From NCBI GenBank assembly GCA_013416795.1, contig RQSC01000456.1, positions 20,600 to 53,876 of the forward strand: a stretch of DNA of 33,277 nucleotides, read 5' to 3'. Position numbers and translations under genes: made by a program. Source of the stretch: Prasinococcaceae sp. CCMP 1430 (taxonomy: Eukaryota; Prasinodermophyta; Palmophyllophyceae; Prasinococcales; Prasinococcaceae). Positions 10,939 to 18,400 of the stretch are shown piece after piece (the first letter of the stretch is position 1; each line of letters starts with the position of its first letter). Under the pieces are notes generated by a model. It made no database searches, was not told where the DNA came from, and saw only the letters and a program-made list of their open reading frames with translations.

Positions 10939-11531
10939 CACCCCCCCGGCGCCCTCGCGCACCTGTACACGTACACGCATTCGTCCCCGGCCGCACGCCG
11001 CCGCCCGGCCCCGCGCCAGCGCTCGCGCTTGCTGCTGCCGCCCCCAACCCTATTTTGTGACCGTCGAAGATACATTCGTTTTGACGTATTTGATAAGTCG
11101 CCCGTGGGTGGATTGATCCGGGTCAAAACCCTAAACCCTAAACCCAAAACGCACTCTTGCGACGGGCGCGCGCACCGGGGGCCACACACAGCGCGCGCGC
11201 GGCGCGGCGACCGAGGTAGAACGAACCGACGTTGCGCATACTCGCTGACCCGTTCCGGATCGCCTGCAGGGAGGGCGCGCGCGAGAGAGAGGCGCGCGGC
11301 GGCCGGTGCGATCGATCCGACCTCCGGCCGCTCCGCGCGCCCGCGGCGACGAGGCGCGCGCGTGCGGAGTCAGAGAGGGAAGGGAGGGGGTGGGTGAAGG
11401 GGGTCAGGCCATGCATCGCCTCTCGCGCCGCGCTTTTCGCGCCCGCCCATTGCCACGCGCAGGCGGGAACCCCGCGCCCGCGCGTGATACACATGTGTGG
11501 GCCGGCGGCTGCCGCTTAGCGGCGAACATCG
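10939..11531. other. Intergenic region between SRP14 and TMCO1
   Basis: 593 bp without a supported gene. It holds the SRP14 3' UTR, an AT-richer stretch at 11050-11150 including a short telomere-like repeat, and then GC-rich DNA that must contain the TMCO1 promoter. Overlapping open frames here (both strands) are arginine/alanine-rich composition artefacts. Confidence 0.5.
11126..11145 (+). repeat. Short interstitial telomere-like repeat (CCCTAAA, about 3 copies)
   Basis: Nearly three perfect copies of the plant-type telomere unit CCCTAAA (complement TTTAGGG), followed by degenerate CCCAAAA. It is far too short to be a chromosome end. It sits in an AT-richer gap between SRP14 and TMCO1, and could be a telo-box-like promoter element or a scar of break repair. 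Confidence 0.6.
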
Positions 11532-12161
11532 ATGCGGCTGTTGCTGACACGCGGCGCGCGCGCCCTGCTCGCTGGCGCCGACGCCCGGTCGCTCGCATCG
11601 CACCCGCCGTGCACGGTGCGCGTCCTTCGCGCTTGCCAGCTCATCGGCGTGTCCATTGCCACGTCGCTCATTACGGAGGCTGCAAACTACGCCTTCGTGT
11701 ACAGCACCGATGCGTACAAGCAGGGCAAGGCGCAGGTCGACCGCCTGACCAAGACGCTAGACGAGGCGCGCAAGGAGGGCGCGAGCGCTGCGGGTGGCAA
11801 CAAGAAAGTCGAGCGCAAAGTAAAGTCGCTCGAGGGGGATCTGCAGAAGGCCAACGCCAACCTGCAGCAGGGGAAGCTGTTCGTGGGCCTGGGCACCTCG
11901 GTGCTCTTCATGGGCCTGCTGTATTTCATGGGCACCATCTTCAAGGGGGTCGTAGTTGCCAAAATCCCCTTCGAGCCGCCCCAGTTCTTTCACAAGATGA
12001 CCCACCGCACGCTCGAAGGGGACGACTTTACCGACGCCTCGTACTCGCTCATCTACATGCTCGCGGGCATGTCGATCAAGGCGAACGTCTCAAAGCTGCT
12101 CGGCTTCGGTGGCCGCGGGCCCCGCTCGGCGTTGCCTTTCGGCATGCCAGCGGCGCAGTAG
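11532..12161 (+). CDS. TMCO1: TMCO1-like ER membrane protein (Oxa1/EMC3/GET1 superfamily)
   Basis: ER membrane protein of the Oxa1 superfamily, known as a translocon-associated component and proposed Ca2+ load-activated channel. 209 residues in one exon. TM1 37-57, charged coiled coil 62-113 (YSTDAYKQGKAQVDRLTKTL), TM2 115-135, the family block GVVVAKIPFEPP at 139-150, GDDFTDASYSLIYMLAGMSIK at 163-183 containing TM3, and the basic C terminus. The spacing matches human TMCO1 (188 residues), whose N terminus starts right at TM1. Here 35 extra residues precede it. Either this is a real extension, or the true exon begins after the acceptor-like CTTGCCAG at about 11633-11640 with a first exon upstream. 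The ATG at 11532 is the only in-frame Met before TM1. Confidence 0.9.
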   Translation: MRLLLTRGARALLAGADARSLASHPPCTVRVLRACQLIGVSIATSLITEAANYAFVYSTDAYKQGKAQVDRLTKTLDEARKEGASAAGGNKKVERKVKSLEGDLQKANANLQQGKLFVGLGTSVLFMGLLYFMGTIFKGVVVAKIPFEPPQFFHKMTHRTLEGDDFTDASYSLIYMLAGMSIKANVSKLLGFGGRGPRSALPFGMPAAQ

Positions 12162-12649
12162 GCAGGCACGCGGCCAGCCCCTCTCTTCCAGCCACTGAAG
12201 GAGCGCGCTTGTAGCCCGCCTGTAACGCACCCGATGACGTACGAGTCACGCACTCGCGGGCCCGAACGGGCCGAGCATTGCGCGCGCGGGGCGGCGTGGG
12301 TGGCGTGCGATGAGAGCAGGGCATCCGCGCGCTCGCCAGTCGCCACAGAGCGTGGCCCGTCGCGGCAGAGCGCGCCGCTCTGGCCGTCGGGACGTGCCTC
12401 TCTGCTCGAGGAGCACATCGCAATACTCATACTCTTGACTGTTGTTTTAAATCATTTGTTTGTACTGACACTGTATGGTAGGGCCTATCCACCTACGTGT
12501 GCCGGTGTTTCCGATCGTGTGCGCGGCCGACTGCAAAAAATTAGAGCCGTGGGGCCGCCTCTGCTCGTCCCCCTCGCAATGCGTGAGGGGGTGGGGCAGG
12601 CCCGCCGAGCGCGGTGGTCGGTGCTAGGTGAGGTTTCCCTCCACTCTTT

Positions 12650-12680
<31 letters not shown>

Positions 12681-12757
12681 ATGCGCCGCTAGCGGCGCGC
12701 GCCGTGCCGCGGACAGCGGCGATGGCCAGCGCCTGCACGCCCCCGCACGGGCGACAC
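12162..12757. other. Intergenic region between convergent TMCO1 and bZIP genes
   Basis: 596 bp between two stop codons, by far the longest convergent gap in the window. It contains an AT-rich patch at 12418-12480, probably 3' UTR or polyadenylation sequence, and a (GT)n microsatellite at 12651-12682. No coding region could be supported. Confidence 0.5.
12651..12682 (+). repeat. (GT)n microsatellite
   Basis: About 15 GT dinucleotides with two A interruptions, lying 76 bp downstream of the bZIP stop codon in that gene's direction (its 3' UTR, where it reads as CA). Confidence 0.9.
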
Positions 12758-14101
12758 TCAGTGAGTGGCCTTCTTGTGCAGGCGCTCCGCGCTGGCGATG
12801 CGCTGCAGCGACTCGGAGCGCGGCACCTTGGAGGTCGCCGCCATCTTGGGTTTGGGAGGGGGAGACATTTCCCCGAGCGTGTCGCCGCCCTCCGCCTCGG
12901 CGCCGTCGCTGGCGTCGCCCGCGGAGCCGTTTGTGTAGCCGTTTGCGCCCCCCGAGCCGTCGTCGACGCCGTTTCCGCTTTCCCTGAGCTGCGCCCGCAG
13001 CCTTTCCAAGTCCGCCTTGAGGTCGGTGTTCTCCTTCGCAGCCAGCTGGAATTGCTGGCCGATCTCGTGCAGCTTGACGACCAAGCCCTCGTTTTGCTGG
13101 CGCAGCGTGTTCAGCTGCTGCTCGAGCTCCGTCAGGTGCGCCTGTTTGCGGCGGCGGCTCCTGCGCGCGGACTCGCGGTTCGACAGCATGCGGCGCATGC
13201 GGCGCTCGTCCTTGCCGTCCGCGTCCCCGCCGTCGTCGGGGGCCTCCTCCTCGCCTGCGGCTCTGTCTGGCAGGGGCGTGATCCCGCCCGCGGGGTGCGG
13301 CTGCGGCTGCTGGCCGCCCACCAGCGCGCCGCCTCCGTTCATGGCGCCCGGCACGGCGCCCATGCCCTGGGCGGCGTAGTACCCGGCGGCGGCGGCACCG
13401 GCGCCCATCATCGCGACCCCCGCGGGGCCGACGTCGCCGCCCATGCGCTGGCGGTTGAGCATCTCGACCATGCGCGACTCGTCGTTGGCGATCGACCCGC
13501 TCACGTTGTTGAACATCCCCTGCGGCGGCGGCATGCCGGCCACGCCGGCCACGTTCGGGCCGGCGGCCGCCGCGGCCGACGCCNTTGCCCCGCCGCCGAT
13601 CCCGGGGACCGGCACGGGCGCCCGCGCGCCGTTGTTGGCCGCGGCGTGCGCGCCCATGGCGGCGCCGGGCGCCATGCCCGGCGCCACCCCGTTGGCCGCG
13701 CCAATCTTCGTGAGGTCGGACGCGCTCGCGATGCCGAACAGCTTGGACAGGTCGGCGAACGAGCCGCCCGAGCCCCCGGAGAGGCTGCCGAGCTTGCTGA
13801 GGTCGGCGATGCTACCGCCGCCCAGGCGCGCGAGGTCGCCCATGGAGCCCAGCCGGTTCATGCTCTCCACCGGGCCGAGCTTGGACAGGTCCGGGATGGA
13901 GCCGTTCTCCATGTGCTGCCGGAGAAAGTCCTGGAACGCCGCCTCCGAGCCCGAGCGCATCATCGACGGCGCGTTGGCCGCGCGCTCCTCGCCCTGCTTG
14001 GAGTTCGGGTCCATCTTGTACATCTGGTTCATCATGTCGTCCACGGACGCGTCGCCGCGCCCTCCCGGCGCCGCGGCGCCCGGCGCCGCCCGCTGGTCCA
14101 T
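12758..14101 (-). CDS. bZIP transcription factor with N-terminal DLSKLG repeats
   Basis: Nuclear DNA-binding factor, 447 residues if started at the ATG at 14101 (context CGCGCCATGG). The basic region is at about 300-322 and carries the plant-type N-x7-R signature (N308 to R316, NRESARRSRRRKQ). The zipper has Leu at 326, 333, 340, Ile 347, then Leu 361 and 368. This resembles plant C/G/S-group bZIPs that bind ACGT cores. The N-terminal half carries five related short motifs (DLSKLG at 71-76, DLARLG 89-94, DLSKLG 100-105, DLSKLF 117-122, DLTKIG 129-134) within Gly/Ser/Met-rich sequence, then a long Ala/Gly/Pro linker. One residue is unknown (N at 13584), but the frame is preserved across it. 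Twelve bases upstream of the ATG an N run begins, so a longer N terminus cannot be excluded. Confidence 0.85.
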   Translation of the reverse strand: MDQRAAPGAAAPGGRGDASVDDMMNQMYKMDPNSKQGEERAANAPSMMRSGSEAAFQDFLRQHMENGSIPDLSKLGPVESMNRLGSMGDLARLGGGSIADLSKLGSLSGGSGGSFADLSKLFGIASASDLTKIGAANGVAPGMAPGAAMGAHAAANNGARAPVPVPGIGGGAXASAAAAAGPNVAGVAGMPPPQGMFNNVSGSIANDESRMVEMLNRQRMGGDVGPAGVAMMGAGAAAAGYYAAQGMGAVPGAMNGGGALVGGQQPQPHPAGGITPLPDRAAGEEEAPDDGGDADGKDERRMRRMLSNRESARRSRRRKQAHLTELEQQLNTLRQQNEGLVVKLHEIGQQFQLAAKENTDLKADLERLRAQLRESGNGVDDGSGGANGYTNGSAGDASDGAEAEGGDTLGEMSPPPKPKMAATSKVPRSESLQRIASAERLHKKATH

Positions 14102-14113
14102 GGCGCGCGCGCC

Positions 14114-14697
14114 NNNNNNNNNNNNNNNNNNNNNNNNNNNNNNNNNNNNNNNNNNNNNNNNNNNNNNNNNNNNNNNNNNNNNNNNNNNNNNNNNNNNNNN
14201 NNNNNNNNNNNNNNNNNNNNNNNNNNNNNNNNNNNNNNNNNNNNNNNNNNNNNNNNNNNNNNNNNNNNNNNNNNNNNNNNNNNNNNNNNNNNNNNNNNNN
14301 NNNNNNNNNNNNNNNNNNNNNNNNNNNNNNNNNNNNNNNNNNNNNNNNNNNNNNNNNNNNNNNNNNNNNNNNNNNNNNNNNNNNNNNNNNNNNNNNNNNN
14401 NNNNNNNNNNNNNNNNNNNNNNNNNNNNNNNNNNNNNNNNNNNNNNNNNNNNNNNNNNNNNNNNNNNNNNNNNNNNNNNNNNNNNNNNNNNNNNNNNNNN
14501 NNNNNNNNNNNNNNNNNNNNNNNNNNNNNNNNNNNNNNNNNNNNNNNNNNNNNNNNNNNNNNNNNNNNNNNNNNNNNNNNNNNNNNNNNNNNNNNNNNNN
14601 NNNNNNNNNNNNNNNNNNNNNNNNNNNNNNNNNNNNNNNNNNNNNNNNNNNNNNNNNNNNNNNNNNNNNNNNNNNNNNNNNNNNNNNNNNNNNNNNN
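14114..14697. other. Assembly gap (584 N)
   Basis: Run of unknown bases just upstream of the bZIP start codon. It hides that gene's promoter and possibly its first codons, and is followed directly by an A homopolymer. Open frames that read through it are meaningless. Confidence 0.99.
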
Positions 14698-14861
14698 AAA
14701 AAAAAAAAAACGTGTGGGGTAGGGCGGGCGGGAGCACGATGCCCGCGCTGGACGCGCCCCGCGTGGGTGGGCGAGGGTGGGTGGATGGGGATCAAGGAGA
14801 CGGGCAACCGCGCCCGCGCCGCCGCGTCGGCCCCAGCTGCGTGGGAATCGCCCCTCCCACC

Positions 14862-15015
14862 CATTCCCACCACCAGCCAGAAGTTTTTCTTTTTTTTCTT
14901 TTCTTTTTCTTTTTCTTTTCCTTTGTCCTTCGGGGGTGTCGCCAACCCATCCCACTCCCAGAAGTTTTTTTCTTTTTCATTTTCTTTTCCTTTTTCTTTT
15001 TTCTTTTTTTTTCCG
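14862..15015 (+). repeat. Imperfect tandem duplication with T-rich tails
   Basis: Two units offset by 81 bp. Each has a CCCAyTCCCAC-like block, then CCAGAAG followed by a long T tract broken by single C residues (CCAGAAG at 14877-14883 and 14958-14964). Origin is unknown; slippage at a T tract is enough to explain it. Confidence 0.65.
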
Positions 15016-15233
15016 ACCGGGTCGCCCAGCGAGTACACCGTACAGTGCCATCATGATACCCAGCGCGAGCCCTCGCGAGCGCCGTCCCCCTCCGCCGCGC
15101 GTTTTGATTTTGATTTTGATTTATTTTTATTTTTATTTTTTTGAGCCAGCTGCGCGGGCGGCGCTGCCGGGGGGCGCGCTGCTGGGCGCAGGCCCCGAGG
15201 CCCCGAGGCCGCGCGCGCGCGGATAAGCGCGCG

Positions 15234-15263
<30 letters not shown>
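15234..15263 (+). repeat. A30 homopolymer
   Basis: Thirty consecutive A in a GC-rich setting. It could be a retroposed poly(A) tail or slippage; no adjacent coding sequence or target-site duplication was recognised. Confidence 0.85.
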
Positions 15264-15264
<1 letters not shown>

Positions 15265-15784
15265 GGGGCCCCGCCCGAGGGGCCCAGCGAGCGCGCAGAA
15301 GCGAGCGCACGCGAGGGCTCGGCGGCATTCCGAGAGACACGGGGGAGAGTCGACAGGGCACTCATATTCTGTTGATGAACTGAATTCACTGCAACTGTGT
15401 TGTGTTGTGTACTCAGTGTGTATACGCCGCAAATGGTATCACGCAATGGCAACCACGCGTGCGTAGCAAACGTGTTTTTGTACGTTGGTGCGCAAGCGCT
15501 GTAGGTGGCAGGTGCGATCGCGCGCGCTCTCGCTCGCGCGTTCGTTCCCCCGCGCGCGCGCGCGGACGCGCGCGCGCGGAGCGACGCGACGCTACGCCTA
15601 CGCTGCGCCTACGCGCTCGTTGCGGCGCCCTACGCGGCGCCTACGCGGCGCCTACGCGCTCGTTGATGTCCTCTGGCGCTCGCTGACACCTCTCCACACC
15701 CTCGTCCTCCCTTTGCGAGGAGGCGCCGCGGCGCCGCGGCGCCACAGCGCCAACCCCCTCCTTCGCATCCCCCGGGCGGCGCGG

Positions 15785-16133
15785 CGCGATGGCGCCGACC
15801 GGCGGCGGGGACGCAGCGCAGCCCCGCGCGAGAGCAGCGCGGGGCAAGCGCGCGGGCAGGGCGCGGGCGCGGCGTCGACGTCGACGTCGGGGGGGAGCAC
15901 GGGTGCGCGCGCGCGGCACGCGCGTGCTCTTACTCACACGCACACGCGCACGCTCGCACGCACGCATGCGCACGCCTGCCCCCCTTTCCTGTCTGACACA
16001 CACGCAGCATCGGCGGCGCGGCCGTCTCCGCCCTCGGCGGGCGTCCTCTCTCTCTCTCCCGAGGAGCTCGCCGCGCTGTCGCTGAAGGAGCTGCGGGAGC
16101 TGCGCGAGCTGCGCGAGCTCAACAGTGGTGCGG

Positions 16134-16170
<37 letters not shown>

Positions 16171-16722
16171 AGCCGACGCCGACGCCGACGCCGGCGCCGG
16201 CGCCGGCGGGAAGGAGAGCGAGGCGGCCGCACACGCACGCGCACGGACACACAAACACAAACACAAACGAAAACACAGACACGCACACACACACAAGAAG
16301 ACGAACGAGCACGACACACACGCACAAGCACTCCAAAACACGATCGAGCACAGCACACACACACTCGCACGCACAAGCGCAAACGCGAACACGCACGCCA
16401 CACACGCACGCGCGCACACACACGCCGAGCGCGCTGCCGTCCTCGGCGTGGGGGGAACGAAGGTGGGCGGCACCAGGGCGGGCGACGACGATGACAACGG
16501 CGGCATGGTGTGCGGCTGGGGGCCACTGGTGCGCGTCCGCGCGTCCGCGCGTCCACGCGTGCGCGCGTGCGCTCTCACACATGCACACACACAAACACAC
16601 ACGCGCACACATGCACGTCTGACGCGCGCGCACGCACACACAAACACACAAACACACAAACACACACACCTACACACACACACACCTACACACACACGCA
16701 CACACACACACACACACACACA

Positions 16723-16753
<31 letters not shown>

Positions 16754-17233
16754 TGACGGCCCAGGAGGTGTGCGGCACCGCAATCGTTGGCACGCCAACG
16801 TCGCCGCGTCGCGCGCGCGCCGACCTCGCCGACCTCGCGGCGCTGCGCGCGGCGTCGCTGGGCTTCCCATCGTCGCCCAAAGTGGCGCCGCAGACGAGGC
16901 CGAGCGGGCGGCGGCCCGCGCCGTGGCGACCGCGCGACCCGCCACCGAAGTCGGAGGCGGCCAAGGGTGCGAGCGCGCGCGCGCGCGACACACACGCACG
17001 TCTGTCACGCACACACACGCAGCTGACACGCACGCACGCATGCACACCACACATACACGTCTGACACGCGGACGCACATCCACGTATACACGCACCCACG
17101 GACGCACGCACGCGCGTGCGCACGCACAATAGCGCGCGCGCACGCACGCACGGGTGGGCGCAAGGGGAGGCGCCGAGCGAAGGCGGCCCCGCCGCCGCAG
17201 CCGCCCGAGCCCGAGCCGACGCTCGCAAAGTAA
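15785..17233 (+). CDS. Unrecognised multi-exon gene with CA-repeat introns (tentative)
   Basis: I do not recognise the product. Non-repetitive, codon-like islands alternate with CA/CACG tracts that look like introns. Candidate exons: up to 15902 (donor GTGCGC), 16008-16127 (acceptor CACGCAG after CTGAC; encodes LSPEELAALSLKELRELRELREL, donor GTGCGG), a possible exon ending 16507 (DDDDNGG, donor GTGTGC), 16765-16966 (acceptor CTGACGGCCCAG, donor GTGCGA) and 17178-17233, ending PPPQPPEPEPTLAK and TAA at 17231. The first two join in phase 1. The middle joins are ambiguous, because two different frames both reach the same last exon. No in-frame ATG was found for the first island. Support: repeated CTGAC before acceptors and a convergent position against the C10 gene. 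Against: no homology, and CA tracts leave all frames open. Confidence 0.35.
16136..16205 (+). repeat. (GCCGAC)n hexanucleotide repeat
   Basis: About ten GCCGAC units passing into GCCGGC. In one frame it would encode (Ala-Asp)n. It lies just after the candidate exon ending at 16127, so it is probably intronic. Confidence 0.85.
16229..16755 (+). repeat. CA/CACG-rich microsatellite tracts
   Basis: Long stretches of ACACAC, ACACGC and ACAAAC units (notably 16233-16430 and 16575-16755), interrupted by one non-repetitive island at 16427-16560. Similar tracts lie at 15935-16005 and 16985-17150. They give spurious long frames rich in Thr/His/Arg on plus and Cys/Val/Arg on minus. Confidence 0.9.
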
Positions 17234-17451
17234 TACTGCCGACGATTGTCGATGCGCTCTTGCTTGGCTTGCAGCGAACGCATCCGCTTACTTACGCACG
17301 CACATGTGCGCACACACACATGGCCATAAGAATCGGTTGCATGTTACATATGGTGTGAGTACCGGCACTCGCTCGCCTCCGGTATGTGTGTGCGTGCGTG
17401 TGTGTGCGTGCGCATGTGCGTGCGTGCGTGCGTGTGCGCGTGCCCCACCGC

Positions 17452-18160
17452 TCACTGCGCACCGCCCATGCCGCCGAGCATGGCCGTGAGCATCGGCTCC
17501 AGCTCGGGCGTCATGAAGGCCGCCTTCATGGTGGCCAGCTTGTCGGCGACCTCGGCGTCCTCCTTGTGCGCCGCGAGGGCGGCGATGAGGTTGAACACGC
17601 CGCTGGGGTCGGCGGGGAAGCCGTGCTTGGACAGCGTGGGGCCCATGACCTGCGCAGCCTGCGGCAGCAGCATCATCATCACCATCATCACTGTGTGTGG
17701 GCGCGCGCGCGTGTGTGCATGCGCCGCCCGGGGACGCACGAGGTCGCGTCAGCGCCCGCGAGAGCTGACGGCACGAAGTGTGCAGACACGCACAAACACG
17801 CACGCACGCGCGCGCGCGCGCACACATTCGCTGCGCCTCACTCACCGTCCTGGCCGGCCTGCACCTTGATGCCGTCGAGCATCGCCTTGTTCTGGGCGAG
17901 CACGGCGTTCACGTCGGTCAGAATGACTGCGCGCAAGCGCGCGGTTCGCGGTTCGGCGCAGCGGCGCGTGAGAGCGGAGGTGTAGTGTGTGTGTGTGTGC
18001 GTGCGTGCGCGTGCGTGTGAGGGGGCGCCGTCAGCTCTCGCGAGCGCCGCAGCGCCGCCGATCCGCGCCGCCGCTGCCGCCGCCGCCGCCGCGCACCCTT
18101 GGCCTCGTCGAGCGTGCACGTCTTGGGCGGGGCGAAGCCCGTCGGCGCCGGCGTGGCCAT
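17452..18160 (-). CDS. C12orf57: C10 family protein (C12orf57 homologue), three exons
   Basis: Small conserved protein of the C10 family; the biochemical role is not established, although the human gene is linked to brain development. Exon 1 is 18160-18097, intron 1 18096-17927 (GTGCGC...GCGCAG, 170 nt), exon 2 17926-17846, intron 2 17845-17691 (GTGAGT...ACACAG, 155 nt), exon 3 17690-17452. Both introns are phase 1 and the product is 127 residues, against 126 in human. Spliced, it reads LDEAKVILTDVNAVL, then QDVMMVMMMLLPQAAQVMG, HGFPADPSGVFNLIAAL and a C-terminal helix, aligning with the AEQAKVVLAEV, LQFVLPVATQIQQ and YGFSCDGEGVLKFARL blocks of the animal protein. Both introns carry GT/CA tracts and a 21-nt element in opposite orientations. 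It is transcribed divergently from the RsmB-like gene. Confidence 0.85.
17752..18048. repeat. 21-nt inverted repeat in the two introns of the C10 gene
   Basis: GCCGTCAGCTCTCGCG followed by (A/G)GCGC occurs on the plus strand at 18028-18048 (intron 1) and as its reverse complement at 17752-17772 (intron 2). Only one of 21 positions differs. The arms flank the 81-nt middle exon. Confidence 0.85.
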
Positions 18161-18391
18161 CGCCAGCAAAGGGGAAGAGGCGGGAAACGAGGCCGCGGTG
18201 TGGCAACGAGGCCGCAGTGCGCGTGCGTGCGTGTGTGCGTGCGTGTGTGGTGCGCGCGCGTGTGTGTGCGTGTGTGGAAGAGCTGAGGGGGTCGCTCGCG
18301 CGCGGTGTGTGGCGGCCGCCGCCAGATCGGCCGCACACGACCCCGCGCGCGCCGCTGCCACACGCACTGAACACGCAAATAGTACATCATT
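18161..18391. promoter_or_regulatory. Short divergent promoter region between C10 and RsmB-like genes
   Basis: 231 bp between the C10 ATG (minus) and the first in-frame ATG of the RsmB-like gene (plus). It starts with a GT-rich tract (18224-18280) and ends in a sharp AT-rich island (18376-18435), the likeliest core promoter. Confidence 0.5.
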
Positions 18392-18400
18392 ATGTACTAT
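18379..18400. promoter_or_regulatory. Perfect inverted repeat ATAGTACAT-N4-ATGTACTAT
   Basis: Nine-base arms with a four-base spacer, inside the AT island between two divergent genes. The AGTACAT core recurs at 28923-28929 and within the palindrome AGTACATGTACT at 33023-33034, both in other intergenic AT islands. It could bind a dimeric regulator; no function is known. The proposed RsmB-like ATG at 18392 lies inside it. Confidence 0.55.

Larger units (their letters stand above)
14698..15784. other. Low-complexity intergenic region
   Basis: About 1.1 kb with no supportable gene. It contains an A tract after the gap (14698-14710), two T-rich tracts in an imperfect tandem duplication (14862-15015), a (GATTTT)/(ATTTT) tract (about 15102-15142), an A30 homopolymer (15234-15263), a CG-rich stretch (15510-15600) and repeated CCTACGCGGCG/CTACGCGCTCGTTG units (about 15596-15666). 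Confidence 0.7.

Noticed and set aside
10575-11189. Minus-strand frame of 204 codons over SRP14
   Set aside because: Antisense to the recognised SRP14 sequence; no family resemblance.
12758-15056. Very long frames on both strands running through the N run
   Set aside because: They are open only because N codons cannot be stops; only the bZIP part up to 14101 has coding support.
15234-15263. A30 tract as poly(A) tail of a retroposed gene copy
   Set aside because: No coding remnant upstream and no flanking target duplication seen; kept only as a homopolymer.
15930-17150. CRISPR-like array suggested by regularly recurring CA repeats
   Set aside because: No constant repeat unit or unique spacers of fixed length; simple dinucleotide and tetranucleotide repeats in a eukaryotic contig.
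15641-17228. Minus-strand frames rich in Cys-Val-Arg that look like membrane or Cys-rich proteins
   Set aside because: They are translations of (GT)n/(GTGC)n microsatellites, the complement of CA tracts; no homology and no codon structure.
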